Notes: generated by a model not told the origin, from the letters alone. DNA of 64,000 bases from JAEYZS01 sp964469265 (GCA_964469265.1 CAYXYF010000012.1:1-64000); one strand, 5' to 3'. Counted from the stretch's first letter, positions 15,651 through 26,099 are shown. Numbers and translations: made by a program.

Positions 15651-15704
15651 GACATCCAAATAAAATTTGTTGCTATAGTGTAAGATACTAGACTGTTGAC
15701 GGGT

Positions 15705-16967
15705 CTAGTGAGCGATGTTGCTTGTGGAGAACGGTTGCCATTTTGCAATCATAGCGGCAGTCATCTTCACGTGACAGATGTAGCCGTGGGTGCTCATCTC
15801 TTGATGTTGAATGACCCCATCTTTGGATAATTCAAATAATAGGTGCTTATCCGTAAGAGGAATAAAGAGTTCTGTCGTGTATTCCCGAGAGTCTATGGCT
15901 TTGATCATGGCCTCTCTGAGTTGATCAAGGCCCGTTGCTTTCTCTGCAGATATAAAAACTCTACGGGGAACGTCTTTGATTTTAAATTTTCTCTCAAGGG
16001 GAGCTTTATCAATCTTATTAAATACATGGATGATTGTCTTATGATCCCACTTTAAGTCTTTAATTATATCATTTACTGTTTCCATTTGCTGTCTCCATTG
16101 GCGATGGGACAGATCAATAACATGTAAAAGAACATCGGCATTACCAGATTCTTCAAGTGTTGCTTTAAAGGCTTCAATTAACTTCGTAGGAAGTTTGTTA
16201 ATAAAGCCCACCGTATCTGTGATAACCGCTTGATAAGGATCAAGATTCAATTTACGTGTGGTGGGATCAAGGGTTGCAAACACTTGGTCTGCGGCAATGA
16301 CATTGGAGCCAGTGAGGGCATTCATTAATGTGCTCTTTCCAGCATTGGTGTAACCAATAAGTGCAAAACTTGGGACATTGCTGGCTTCGCGCTTTCCGCG
16401 TCGTGTTTTCCGGGCTTGTTCAACAACTTCTAACTTCTTTTTAATCTGCGTAATCTTGTCTTTAATAATACGACGATCAATTTCAATTGCTTTCTCACCT
16501 GGACCTACGGTTCCGATACCACCACCTTGACGAGAAAGAGAGCCATGCCACGCGCCCACTTGCCGAGAGTTTTGATCAAGGAGTTGAGCAAGTTCTACTT
16601 GGAGTTTACCCTCATGGCTTTGCGCCCTTTTAGCGAAGATATCTAAAATCACTTGGGTACGGTCCACGACTGGAATTCCGACAACCTTCTCAAGGTTTCT
16701 TGCCTGTACTCCTGAGAGTTGGTGATCAATCATTACAAGTTCTGCTTTAGTTTCCAGCGCTAAAGCCTTTAATTCATCGACTTTTCCCGTTCCGATAAGA
16801 GTGGCTGGGTTGTATTTAGGAAGAGTTTGAGTCAGAGTTCCTACGACTTCGGCACCTGCTGCTTCTGCAAGTTCACCGAGTTCACCCAAACTTTCTTTGA
16901 TATCGAAAAAATTCTCAGTTTTTAAACCGATGCCGACGAGTATTGCTTTCTCTCGCGTTTTTTTCAA
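15705..16967 (-). CDS. hflX: GTPase HflX
   Basis: Ribosome-associated GTPase that splits stalled or heat-damaged 70S ribosomes. 420 residues, typical length. The N-terminal HflX domain contains the glycine-rich SRQGGGIGTVGPGE segment (145-158), followed by a coiled-coil helix and the GTPase domain with P-loop GYTNAGKS (205-212), DTVGF (G3) and NKID (G4). It lies 15 bases after maeB on the same strand, so they are probably co-transcribed. A 7-bp inverted repeat (15687-15709) overlaps the stop codon, but no T-run follows. Confidence 0.93.
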   Translation of the reverse strand: MKKTREKAILVGIGLKTENFFDIKESLGELGELAEAAGAEVVGTLTQTLPKYNPATLIGTGKVDELKALALETKAELVMIDHQLSGVQARNLEKVVGIPVVDRTQVILDIFAKRAQSHEGKLQVELAQLLDQNSRQVGAWHGSLSRQGGGIGTVGPGEKAIEIDRRIIKDKITQIKKKLEVVEQARKTRRGKREASNVPSFALIGYTNAGKSTLMNALTGSNVIAADQVFATLDPTTRKLNLDPYQAVITDTVGFINKLPTKLIEAFKATLEESGNADVLLHVIDLSHRQWRQQMETVNDIIKDLKWDHKTIIHVFNKIDKAPLERKFKIKDVPRRVFISAEKATGLDQLREAMIKAIDSREYTTELFIPLTDKHLLFELSKDGVIQHQEMSTHGYICHVKMTAAMIAKWQPFSTSNIAH

Positions 16968-16982
16968 ATTGAAGAAACTCCT

Positions 16983-19268
16983 TTACCTACGGGCCTTCAT
17001 CTCACGAATGACTTGGGTTTGAAGGGCCGTCAGTGCCACAGTATTTACTATATCATTAACACTGCAAGAACGCTGTAAAGTATGTGCAGGTTTTCTTAGG
17101 CCCATTAAAAAAGGCCCAATCACTTCTGCATGACCTAGACGTTGGAGCAGCTTATAGGCAATATTACCAGAGTTTAGATCTGGGAATATTAAGATATTTG
17201 CACCTTTCTTAAGTTCTGAAAAATCAAATTGCTCATGAATAATCGTCGGATCAACGGCAGTATCGGCCTGCATTTCCCCATCGACAATAAGGTGCGGGAA
17301 GCGGTCTTTGACAATTTCAGCAGCTTTTTTCATTTTTTGTGGAGAGGCATGCTTTCCTGCAAAATTTGAATAGCTGAGCATTGCAATTCTAGGCTCAATT
17401 TCAAAGTATTGTGCGATCTCTGCAGCATCAATGGCAATTGATGCCAGTTCCTCAGCGCCTGGTTCAACGTTTAAAGTACAATCCGAGAAGAACAAGACCT
17501 TATCTTTTAGCACAACAATAATTAATCCCGATGCAACTCCAGTTTTTGTCTTACCGATAATTTCAAGGATCGGCTTAACGGCGCTAGCGTAGTTTTGTGT
17601 CGCGCCGTTAATGACGGCATCAAGGTCTCCTAGATGAACGGCCATGGTACCAAAGTAATTCGGATCAGCCATTAACCGCATGGCTTCGGGGAGGTTAACA
17701 CCTTTTCTCTTGCGCATTTCATAGAGCGTTTGTGCGTAGAGGTTCACTTTATTGTGTTGGCTCGGTCTGATGATTTCAACTTCACTGAGTTGAGAGAGCG
17801 CCAAACTTTGGATTTTTTTTCTGACAAGGTCAGGGTAGCCATAAAGAATTGGTTGGGCTATGCCTTCCTCTAAAATAATGTTACATGCTTTTAAAACTTT
17901 TTCGGAATGGGCCTCGGTGAAACCGATTCTCGGTAAATCCATCTGAGTTTTTTTAGCAGACGTTTTAACTTTGTTGATCGCAGATCGAATGAAACTTTTT
18001 GCAGCCCCTTGGAGTGCTTCAAGTTTATCATGATACTTTTCAAAGTCTTGAATCGGATGTTGAGCAACACCGCTTTCCATTGCAGCCTTTGCCACTGCAG
18101 GCGCAACCCACAGAAGAACACGGGAATCAAAAGGTTTTGGAATAAAGTACTCAGGCCCAAACTTAAACTGTTTTCCGCCGTAGGCTCTTGAAACGCTTTC
18201 TGGAACTTCTTCTCTTGCAAGCTTTGAAATGGCGTGAACCGCTGCAAGCTTCATTTCTTCGTTGATCTGAGTTGCACGGACATCAAGGGCTCCTCTAAAA
18301 ATAAAAGGGAAACCTAAGACGTTATTCACCTGATTATTAAAGTCACTTCTTCCTGTTGCGATGAGGACATCAGGTCTTGCAGCAAGAGCCTCATCGGGCA
18401 TGATTTCTGGCTCAGGGTTAGCGCAAGCAAATACGATGGGTCTGTCATTCATTTTTTTAAGCATTTCACCAGTGACAGCACGAGCAACACTGAGACCTAA
18501 AAACACATCGGCTCCGTCGAGGGCTTCTGCGAGGGTTCTTTTTTTAGTGTTATTTGCAAATATTTCTTTCCATTGATTCATGCCTTCGGTGCGGCCTTTA
18601 TAGATCACACCTTTTGAATCACACATAATAAGATTATCAGGGTTTACACCGACACTGAGAAAAAGTTTTGAGCACGCATGTGCAGAAGCTCCGGCGCCGT
18701 TAACAACAACTTTTAATTTTTCAATTTTTTTATTCGCGATGTGTGCCGCGTTTATAAGTGCTGCAGTTGTAATGATAGCAGTCCCGTGTTGGTCATCATG
18801 AAAGACAGGAATCTTCATTGTTTTTTTAAGTTCTTCTTCGATGATAAAGCACTCAGGAGCTTTGATATCTTCAAGATTGACGCCGCCAAAGGTGGGCTCA
18901 AGGCTTTTTACGGTACTGATAACCTCTTCTGCTGTACGAGCACTAAGTTCAATATCAAAAACATCAATATCAGCGAATTTTTTAAAAAGAACTCCCTTTC
19001 CTTCCATCACAGGCTTTCCAGCAAGAGGTCCAATATCTCCAAGTCCAAGAACTGCAGTTCCGTTTGTGATAACTGCAACTAAGTTTCCTTTTGCGGTGTA
19101 ATCAAAAACTTTATTGGGATCTTTTGCAATTTCAATGCAAGGAAGAGCAACTCCAGGTGAGTATGCTAACGAGAGATCGCGATCTGTATCACAGGGTTTT
19201 GAAGTTGTGACTTCGATTTTTCCAGGACGTCCGGACGAATGATATTCAAGAGAGTCTGTGTATGACAT
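16983..19268 (-). CDS. maeB: NADP-dependent malic enzyme with phosphotransacetylase-like domain
   Basis: Oxidatively decarboxylates malate to pyruvate. The 761-residue protein has the MaeB fusion layout: malic enzyme core to about residue 430 (SLAYSPGVALPC near the start, NAD(P)-binding VVNGAGASAHA near 188, ACANPEPEI near 285) and a C-terminal phosphate acetyl/butyryltransferase-like domain that usually acts as an acetyl-CoA-sensing regulatory part rather than an enzyme. It precedes hflX and diverges from the fatty-acid oxidation pair, whose acetyl-CoA output would make such sensing sensible; that link is inference. Confidence 0.93.
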   Translation of the reverse strand: MSYTDSLEYHSSGRPGKIEVTTSKPCDTDRDLSLAYSPGVALPCIEIAKDPNKVFDYTAKGNLVAVITNGTAVLGLGDIGPLAGKPVMEGKGVLFKKFADIDVFDIELSARTAEEVISTVKSLEPTFGGVNLEDIKAPECFIIEEELKKTMKIPVFHDDQHGTAIITTAALINAAHIANKKIEKLKVVVNGAGASAHACSKLFLSVGVNPDNLIMCDSKGVIYKGRTEGMNQWKEIFANNTKKRTLAEALDGADVFLGLSVARAVTGEMLKKMNDRPIVFACANPEPEIMPDEALAARPDVLIATGRSDFNNQVNNVLGFPFIFRGALDVRATQINEEMKLAAVHAISKLAREEVPESVSRAYGGKQFKFGPEYFIPKPFDSRVLLWVAPAVAKAAMESGVAQHPIQDFEKYHDKLEALQGAAKSFIRSAINKVKTSAKKTQMDLPRIGFTEAHSEKVLKACNIILEEGIAQPILYGYPDLVRKKIQSLALSQLSEVEIIRPSQHNKVNLYAQTLYEMRKRKGVNLPEAMRLMADPNYFGTMAVHLGDLDAVINGATQNYASAVKPILEIIGKTKTGVASGLIIVVLKDKVLFFSDCTLNVEPGAEELASIAIDAAEIAQYFEIEPRIAMLSYSNFAGKHASPQKMKKAAEIVKDRFPHLIVDGEMQADTAVDPTIIHEQFDFSELKKGANILIFPDLNSGNIAYKLLQRLGHAEVIGPFLMGLRKPAHTLQRSCSVNDIVNTVALTALQTQVIREMKARR

Positions 19269-19449
19269 TTAGTATTCCCCTTTGAAGGTAAGACTAAGAT
19301 TATGAGGCGCACACCAGATAGTCAATGTGCTCTTTTTGGCACACCTATGTCGGTTTTCTGCTACGCACAAGAGAGCCAAACGTGTGACTTTAATTTCTTA
19401 GATGACTATCATTAAAGAGATAAATCCAACATACCAAAAGAGGTACAGC

Positions 19450-20748
19450 ATGAGTTCTGAACGTGATGTGGTTATTGTAGAAGGAGTACGAACTCCCTTC
19501 GTTAAATCTGGCACCGTTTTTAAAAATGTTCACGCAAAAGATCTGGGGCGCGCAGCTCTAAAAGAGTTGCTTCAGATGACCAACCTTGACCCTAAACTAG
19601 TTGATGAAGTGATTATCGGCAACACGGGAAGCCCGTCAGACGCTGTGAATATCGGCCGAGTTGTTGCACTGAATGCAGGCATTCCTTTAGAAACGTCGGC
19701 GCATACGGTTCATCGCAACTGTGCCTCGGCGATGGAAAGTATTGCCAGCGGTTTTGATAAGATCAAAGCGGGTGTAGCGGATGTGGTCATCGCTGGTGGA
19801 ACAGAGAGCATGTCTGATATGCCTTTGATGTTTCAGCGTAGTTTTGCAGCAAAGTTTGGGGAATTTGCTATGGCAAAAACCTTGGGAAAAAAACTTGGTG
19901 CTTTAAAAAAAATAAAACTAAAAGATTTAAAACCCCGTGTAGCGATCATGGAAGGGCTTACAGATCCTTTTGTCGGCATCAATATGGGGCAGACAGCAGA
20001 AATTCTTGCTAAGGAATTCCAAATATCAAGAAAAGAACAAGATGAATTTGCGCTGAGATCTCATCAAAAAGCAGTGGCCGCACAAAAGAGTGGCCGTCTT
20101 GCCCAAGAGATAGCTCCATTTTATCTCGGGCCTGACTATAAAAAAGTTGTTGCCGATGATGTTGGCCCAAGAGAAGGGCAAAGTATGGAGCAACTTGCGA
20201 AGCTAAAACCATTCTTTGACAGAAAATTCGGAACAGTGACTCCTGGAAACTCATGTCCGATCACTGATGGTGCGGCTATGGTTTTACTGATGAGTCGCAA
20301 GAAGGCTCAAGAGTTAGGGTATAAGCCCATTGCATCGGTGAAATCCTACGCCTTTAGAGGTCTTGAGCCTGAGAGAATGGGACTTGGACCTGCTTATTCC
20401 ACTCCATATGCATTAAAGAGAGCTGGACTTGAATTAAAAGACATGGGCCTCGTTGAGCTTAATGAAGCTTTTGCGGCGCAAGTCATTTCCTGCTTAAAAG
20501 CTTTAGAGTCTGATACCTTCGCGCAAGAAAAACTTGGGCTATCAAAGGCTGTGGGCTCCATCGATCCAAATATTTTAAACGTCAACGGTGGCGCAATTGC
20601 ACTTGGTCATCCCGTAGGAACAACAGGTACACGTTTGATTGTAACACTCATGAAAGAGATGCAAATTAAAAATGTTCAATTTGGTCTTGCGACATTGTGT
20701 ATTGGTGGTGGTCAAGGTGGGTCAATGATTTTAGAGAGAGAGGCGTAA
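19450..20748 (+). CDS. fadI: Acetyl-CoA acyltransferase (beta-oxidation thiolase)
   Basis: Cleaves 3-ketoacyl-CoA to acetyl-CoA and a shortened acyl-CoA. I start at the ATG at 19450 (432 residues) because AGAGGT lies just upstream and the N-terminus then fits the family; an in-frame ATG at 19402 would add 16 residues. The nucleophile is C91 in HRNCASAMES, and the C-terminal motifs NGGAIALGHPVG and CIGGGQGG supply the catalytic His and Cys. The multienzyme alpha subunit follows after a single base, so the two encode the beta and alpha subunits of a trifunctional complex. FadI versus FadA naming is uncertain. Confidence 0.88.
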   Translation: MSSERDVVIVEGVRTPFVKSGTVFKNVHAKDLGRAALKELLQMTNLDPKLVDEVIIGNTGSPSDAVNIGRVVALNAGIPLETSAHTVHRNCASAMESIASGFDKIKAGVADVVIAGGTESMSDMPLMFQRSFAAKFGEFAMAKTLGKKLGALKKIKLKDLKPRVAIMEGLTDPFVGINMGQTAEILAKEFQISRKEQDEFALRSHQKAVAAQKSGRLAQEIAPFYLGPDYKKVVADDVGPREGQSMEQLAKLKPFFDRKFGTVTPGNSCPITDGAAMVLLMSRKKAQELGYKPIASVKSYAFRGLEPERMGLGPAYSTPYALKRAGLELKDMGLVELNEAFAAQVISCLKALESDTFAQEKLGLSKAVGSIDPNILNVNGGAIALGHPVGTTGTRLIVTLMKEMQIKNVQFGLATLCIGGGQGGSMILEREA

Positions 20749-20749
20749 G

Positions 20750-22891
20750 ATGAAAGCTATGAATCTTGTCAAAGTGAACGATGATATTTCCACTCTTGAA
20801 CTTGATCTGCCAGGTGAGAAGGTTAATAAGCTTTCGACACCTGTAATGACAGAGCTCAGTGAAACTCTTCGTAGTCTTTCAAATTCTTCGATAAAATGTT
20901 TAATCATTGTTTCAAAGAAACCAAAAATCTTTATCGCAGGCGCTGATATTGATGAAATCAAAGATATTAGTACGCCTGAAGAAGCCCGTGACAAAGCGTC
21001 CATGGGACAAAATATCATTAACCAAATTGAAGATCTCCCATTTCCTGTGATTGCAGCCATTCACGGCGCAAGCATGGGCGGGGGAACTGAACTTGCACTG
21101 GCATGCGATTACCGTCTTGCAACTGATGATTCATCAACAAAAATTGGTTTGCCTGAAACAAAGCTTGGAATTCTTCCAGGCTTTGGTGGTTGCTACCGCT
21201 TGCCGAGAGTTATCGGCATTCAAGCAGCACTTGATATCATTTTAGCGGGCAAGGCCGTGGACGGAAAAAAGGCTGCAAAGCTGGGTCTAGTTGATGAGTG
21301 TGTGCCTGCACCGTTGTTCAACAACTACATGGTAAAGTATGCGCAAGACATCGTCGCAAAAGGTGCGAGAAAAAGAAAAAAGATGTTTCAACCTAAGGGT
21401 GCCGTTGCAAAACTTTTAGAAAGTCCTGTCGGAAGACCCATCGTTTTTTCTCAAGCAAAGAAGATGCTTTTAAAACAAACCAAAGGGCATTATCCAGCAC
21501 CTCTTAAAGCTTTAGAAGTTGTGCAAAAAACTTACGGAAGCAATAACCGCACAAAAGCTTTGGCTATCGAGGCCTTAGCATTCGGTGAAGTGGCTGCAAC
21601 TGAGATTAGCAAAAACCTGATTAACCTCTTTTTTATGATGGAGGCTGTGAAAAAACAAACTGGTGTTGCTGATCCAAACGTAAAGCCACTCAAAGTTTCG
21701 AAGATGGCGGTTCTCGGAGCTGGAACCATGGGAGGCGGTATTGCGCAACTCGGAGCAGACAAAGGCTTAGATGTTCGCATGAAGGACATTAATACTGATG
21801 CCATTGCTCTAGGTTTCCAACAGGCTCAGATGATTTGGTCAAAATTAGTTAAGCGAAGAAAAATAACACGTTTTGAATATGAACAAAAACTGGGACGCAT
21901 TAGTGGTGGTACGAGCTATGACGGTTTCAAAAATGTAGACGTTGTTGTCGAGGCCATTGTCGAAGACATGAACATTAAGAAGAAGGTTCTTGCAGAAACC
22001 TATAAGCATTGCAAAGAAGATGTGATTCTTGCGACCAACACATCATCGCTGAGTGTGAATGAAATGGCCCAAGGATTACCACGTCCTGAGAATTTTGTTG
22101 GGATGCACTTTTTTAATCCAGTTCATAAGATGCCTCTTGTGGAAGTTGTAAAAGGTGAAAAATCATCAGATGTCGCTGTTGCAACTATTTTTGATCTCTG
22201 TAAGAGAATGGGAAAAACTCCAGTCGTCATGAAAGATGGACCTGGCTTTTTGGTGAATAGACTTTTACTTCCATACTTAAATGAGGCTGTTTATTTACTT
22301 GAAGAAGGTTACTCGGCACAAGATATTGATAGAGCGTTTTTGAACTTTGGAATGCCAATGGGTCCGCTTCATTTGATTGATGAAGTTGGTATTGATGTGG
22401 GCGTTAAGGTTGCAAAGATTTTTCATCAAGCCTTCGGTGAAAGAGCTGCACCATCGCAGATTATGATTAAGGTCGGAGACAGTGGTCGTCTTGGTAAAAA
22501 AGGTAAAAAAGGTTTTTATCTCTATGATGATAAAGGCTATAAGCTTCAGCTCGATGAAACCATCTACGGAGATCTTGGTCTCGCAAAACCAACAAAGAAA
22601 TTAGATCCAAACCTAGCTGTGGAGCGTGGAATTCTTGCCATGGTCAATGAAGCAGGTCTTGCTCTTCTTGAAGATAAAATTGTAGAAAACCCGCAAGATG
22701 TCGATATGTGTATGATCATGGGAACAGGATTTCCACCATTTAGAGGGGGCTTATTGAGATATGCTGACTCTTTGGGAAGTGAGCGCATTGTCGATACTCT
22801 AGAAGAATTTGCAGTTAAATTTGGACCGCGCTTTAAGCCATCTGCTCCGTTGTTACAAATGGCTAAGACAAATAAGAAGTTTTATTCGTAA
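20750..22891 (+). CDS. fadJ: Fatty-acid oxidation multifunctional enzyme, alpha subunit
   Basis: 713 residues combining enoyl-CoA hydratase and 3-hydroxyacyl-CoA dehydrogenase. The N-terminal crotonase part has the GADIDEI and HGASMGGGTELALACDYR oxyanion motifs with both catalytic glutamates (PETKLGILPGFGG region). The dehydrogenase part starts near residue 325 with the NAD-binding VLGAGTMGGGIAQ and has HFFNPVHKMPLVEVV. It starts one base after the thiolase stop, so the subunits are translated together. Together they degrade fatty acids, presumably including those from prey or environment. FadB versus FadJ cannot be settled by eye. Confidence 0.9.
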   Translation: MKAMNLVKVNDDISTLELDLPGEKVNKLSTPVMTELSETLRSLSNSSIKCLIIVSKKPKIFIAGADIDEIKDISTPEEARDKASMGQNIINQIEDLPFPVIAAIHGASMGGGTELALACDYRLATDDSSTKIGLPETKLGILPGFGGCYRLPRVIGIQAALDIILAGKAVDGKKAAKLGLVDECVPAPLFNNYMVKYAQDIVAKGARKRKKMFQPKGAVAKLLESPVGRPIVFSQAKKMLLKQTKGHYPAPLKALEVVQKTYGSNNRTKALAIEALAFGEVAATEISKNLINLFFMMEAVKKQTGVADPNVKPLKVSKMAVLGAGTMGGGIAQLGADKGLDVRMKDINTDAIALGFQQAQMIWSKLVKRRKITRFEYEQKLGRISGGTSYDGFKNVDVVVEAIVEDMNIKKKVLAETYKHCKEDVILATNTSSLSVNEMAQGLPRPENFVGMHFFNPVHKMPLVEVVKGEKSSDVAVATIFDLCKRMGKTPVVMKDGPGFLVNRLLLPYLNEAVYLLEEGYSAQDIDRAFLNFGMPMGPLHLIDEVGIDVGVKVAKIFHQAFGERAAPSQIMIKVGDSGRLGKKGKKGFYLYDDKGYKLQLDETIYGDLGLAKPTKKLDPNLAVERGILAMVNEAGLALLEDKIVENPQDVDMCMIMGTGFPPFRGGLLRYADSLGSERIVDTLEEFAVKFGPRFKPSAPLLQMAKTNKKFYS

Positions 22892-22963
22892 AAATTCTTA
22901 TCCTTTATAAGCTGGGCCGTTGTATGACAGTATGGGGATTTACAAAAAACGAAAGGCCAAGCT

Positions 22964-24790
22964 TTGAATCATTTAAAGAATGAGAAAAGTCCGTATCTCA
23001 TACAGCACATCAATAACCCTGTGGATTGGTATCCATGGGGAGATGAAGCCTTCGAAAAAGCAAAAAAAGAAAATAAGCCGATCTTTTTATCCATCGGCTA
23101 TTCCACGTGTCACTGGTGCCATGTTATGGCCCATGAGTCTTTTGAAGATAAAGAAGTCGCAGCGCTATTGAATAAAGATTTTGTCTCGGTGAAGGTTGAT
23201 CGAGAGGAGCGCCCAGATATTGATGCCGTTTATATGAGTGTTTGCCAAATGATGACGGGCCAGGGTGGTTGGCCCCTCACAGTTTTTTTAACGCCAGATC
23301 AAAAACCTTTTTTTGCGGGAACATATTTTCCGAAACATGCAAAGTATGGTCATGCAGGTCTAATTGAGATTTTACCGCGAATCACCGATATCTGGCAAAA
23401 CAACCAGTCTGAAATTGATCACACCATTCAAAGTATTCAAGCAGCTATCAAAGAGTCTCAAGCCACCGTCAGTGCCAGTGGAGAGTACAACCTCGTTGAT
23501 CTAGTCAATAAGACAAAATCAGAATTAAATATTAGCTATGACAGAAACCATGGTGGCTTTGGCGTTCGTCCAAAGTTTCCTTCGCCTCAAAAACTTTTGT
23601 TTCTTCTTGAGGATTATAAAATCAATAACAATAAAGAGTCTCTTGAAGTTGTCGAGAATACGCTTCATCAAATGTTTCGAGGAGGGTTTTTTGACCACAT
23701 CGGGGGTGGGTTTCATCGATACTCAACCGATCAAGAGTGGCGATTACCACATTTTGAAAAGATGCTCTACGATCAAGCGTGGTTGTCTTATGCGTATGTG
23801 GTTTGTTTTGAACTAACACAAAATGCTTTTTACAAAAAGGTTGCAGAACGCGTCTTTGATTTTGTCTTAAGAGAGATGACAACCCCTGAAGGAGCGTTTT
23901 ATAGCGCCTATGATGCGGACTCTGAAGGAGAAGAGGGGAAGTTCTACATTTGGGACTATGATAGTCTGAAACAAAGCCTGAGTAAGGAAGAGTTCTCCTT
24001 TGTTGAAGAGTACTTTGATGTTTCGTCTGATGGAAACTTCAATGATGAATCTAGCGGTGAACCGACAGGGATGAATGTGTTTTACTTAAAGACTCCTCTC
24101 TTAAGAGCAGAGCCTGCTGAAGTGGACAAATTTTTTAATGGGTTTTATCCGATTCGACAAAAATTAAATGATATTCGCGAAAAAAGAGTGAAGCCCCAGT
24201 TAGATAATAAAATTTTAACGGATTGGAACTCCTTAATGGCGGCATCCTTTCTTAAGGCGGGAAGAACATTTGATGATGAGAAGTACAAACAGGTGGGGCT
24301 AAAAAATATCAAGTTTATTACAGAGGAACTGAAGTTAGGCAAACATCTCTTTCATAGAATTTGTGAGGGAGAATTACAAAAGCACGAGTTCTTAGATGAT
24401 CAGGCTTCTTTTATTTGGGCTCTCACCCATGCCTATGAGGCGACGACTGATAAAAGTTATCTTGAAATCGCGAGGGATCACATCGATAAAGTGGAAAGTG
24501 ATTTTAAAGATCCTTCTGGTGGATACTTTTTAACGCCTGAATCTCAGACTCCTGTGTTGATTCGAATGAAGGATTTCTATGATGGTGCTCAGCCCTCGGC
24601 AAACTCAGTTTACTTGAATTGCTTAACCAAACTAACACTCTATCTAAAAGCACCTCCGCTGCAAGATGTATTTGAAGAGAACATACGAAAAATCTATGAC
24701 CAGATTTCATTTTCTCCTAGTTCTTATGCATTTACCGCGCTTTCATGCCTGTTTTTTCAACACCCCTATTGCGACGACGAACTTTGTTAG
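22964..24790 (+). CDS. Thioredoxin-fold/six-hairpin protein of the YyaL (DUF255) family
   Basis: 608 residues from a TTG start, chosen because the family begins NxLxxEKSPYLxQHxxNPVDWYPW and this frame gives exactly that at residue 2. The thioredoxin-like domain has the CHWC pair (C49, C52) in STCHWCHVMAHESFED. The remaining ~400 residues resemble an (alpha/alpha) glycosidase-like barrel (FFDHIGGGFHRYSTD, WRLPHFEKMLYDQA). Related to bacterial YyaL and animal SPATA20; the exact biochemical role is not established. Stands alone, 72 bases after fadJ. Confidence 0.88.
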   Translation: MNHLKNEKSPYLIQHINNPVDWYPWGDEAFEKAKKENKPIFLSIGYSTCHWCHVMAHESFEDKEVAALLNKDFVSVKVDREERPDIDAVYMSVCQMMTGQGGWPLTVFLTPDQKPFFAGTYFPKHAKYGHAGLIEILPRITDIWQNNQSEIDHTIQSIQAAIKESQATVSASGEYNLVDLVNKTKSELNISYDRNHGGFGVRPKFPSPQKLLFLLEDYKINNNKESLEVVENTLHQMFRGGFFDHIGGGFHRYSTDQEWRLPHFEKMLYDQAWLSYAYVVCFELTQNAFYKKVAERVFDFVLREMTTPEGAFYSAYDADSEGEEGKFYIWDYDSLKQSLSKEEFSFVEEYFDVSSDGNFNDESSGEPTGMNVFYLKTPLLRAEPAEVDKFFNGFYPIRQKLNDIREKRVKPQLDNKILTDWNSLMAASFLKAGRTFDDEKYKQVGLKNIKFITEELKLGKHLFHRICEGELQKHEFLDDQASFIWALTHAYEATTDKSYLEIARDHIDKVESDFKDPSGGYFLTPESQTPVLIRMKDFYDGAQPSANSVYLNCLTKLTLYLKAPPLQDVFEENIRKIYDQISFSPSSYAFTALSCLFFQHPYCDDELC

Positions 24791-24876
24791 GAGTCGCACT
24801 GCATTCAAATTGAAACTCCAGATTTCGTGGGATACGAATATTTGAAGTGGGTAAAAACTTTTTCTGGGGGGATTTA

Positions 24877-26067
24877 ATGAAGTTTTTAATACTGTCTATT
24901 GTCACGGCTTTTACGCTTTCATTCCTACATATAGATGTTGGATTTGCTAGAGGCACTGCCGGCAGTTGCGTCGGGGCCAAGAAGTACGGAGAAAATTCCG
25001 ATTACATTACTGAGGTGGGGCGAGACGAAATTAAGGTTATGGCCTATAACGTCGAAAACCTTTTTGACACTATTCATGACGAGGGGAGAGATGATTACGA
25101 GTTTCTTCCCATAGATCATCCAGAAAAAGACAAATGCGAATTTAAAAGCGGCTACTACAAGCAAAGCTGTAAAAGAACCGATTGGACTGACGATCGCTTC
25201 GAACTCAAGCTCTCGCAAATTAAAGCGATGGTGGATGCTCAAGGAGATCTTCCAGATGTCTTGGCCGTTCTTGAAGTTGAGAACGTTAACACAGTCACTC
25301 AGTTGGCTGATACTTTAGGATATCCAAAGTTTTTAGTGACCTCAGGTCAGGACAAGAGAATTGAGCTTGCACTCCTATATAAAGAAGACCGCATTAAGCT
25401 TAAAGAGGTTAAAGAAGTGACGATTAAGTTTCCTTCTGCGGTAGGGGTTAAGAGTACTAGAAATATTTTGGTTGCAAACTTTAGAAGCCTAAAGGACGAG
25501 AGCCAGATTCTAGGAGTCTACGTCAATCACTGGCCATCGCAGGCGTCTCCATCGGCGGCGCGAGTGACGGCAGCAAAACATATTAAAAAGACCATCGATC
25601 AATTCACTAGACGTTATAAAGACAACTATCACGTCATTGCAGTCGGTGATTTTAACACGATCAAAAAAGACAAACCTCATCCGTTTGAAGTGATTCATGA
25701 TGAAGCTTGGGACAACTCTTTAATAGATGTCGAAAGTTTATATCGTACAAAGGCACACAAAAACGATCCTCAGCAGATGCTAAAGAAGATGGCCCCTAGT
25801 TCTTATTATTACGCTAGAGAGAGAGTATGGAATCATCTTGATCGAATCTTCGTGAGCAAAAACTTGTTAGACAATGAAGGTGTTGATGTCCTTCCAGAGA
25901 CATTCCGAATCATCGCACCAGACTATGCACTAAAGCCTGTCACAATTAAAAACTCGAAGAGGTCTTGTGAATTTTCGGCTCCAAAAAGATACTTCCACAA
26001 CGCCACAAACCCATACGCAGCGGGATTTTCGGATCATTTACCGTTGCTGGTAAAGGTCAAACTCTAA
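24877..26067 (+). CDS. Secreted endonuclease/exonuclease/phosphatase-family protein
   Basis: 396 residues from the ATG at 24877, chosen because GGGGGG precedes it and a signal peptide (MKFLILSIVTAFTLSFLHI, cleavage near GFA) then begins at residue 1; a start at 24847 would add ten residues. The EEP catalytic motifs are all visible: AYNVENLF, EVENVN with the metal glutamate, NHWPSQ, VGDFNT, NHLDRIFV and GFSDHLPLL with the catalytic Asp-His. Exported EEP proteins usually degrade DNA/RNA or phosphate esters. In a predator such a nuclease might act on prey nucleic acid, but that is inference. A terminator overlaps the stop codon. Confidence 0.85.
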   Translation: MKFLILSIVTAFTLSFLHIDVGFARGTAGSCVGAKKYGENSDYITEVGRDEIKVMAYNVENLFDTIHDEGRDDYEFLPIDHPEKDKCEFKSGYYKQSCKRTDWTDDRFELKLSQIKAMVDAQGDLPDVLAVLEVENVNTVTQLADTLGYPKFLVTSGQDKRIELALLYKEDRIKLKEVKEVTIKFPSAVGVKSTRNILVANFRSLKDESQILGVYVNHWPSQASPSAARVTAAKHIKKTIDQFTRRYKDNYHVIAVGDFNTIKKDKPHPFEVIHDEAWDNSLIDVESLYRTKAHKNDPQQMLKKMAPSSYYYARERVWNHLDRIFVSKNLLDNEGVDVLPETFRIIAPDYALKPVTIKNSKRSCEFSAPKRYFHNATNPYAAGFSDHLPLLVKVKL

Positions 26068-26086
26068 TTCGAGTTTGATCTTTTTT
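26057..26086 (+). terminator. Rho-independent terminator after EEP gene
   Basis: TCAAACTC, loop TAATTC, GAGTTTGA, then TC and six T. The stem includes the stop codon. The convergent response-regulator gene ends 14 bases beyond it. Confidence 0.85.
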
Positions 26087-26099
26087 GGACGGTTTTTGA

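Noticed and set aside
15687..15709. 7-bp inverted repeat over the hflX stop codon
   Set aside because: No T-run follows in either direction, so terminator status is not supported.
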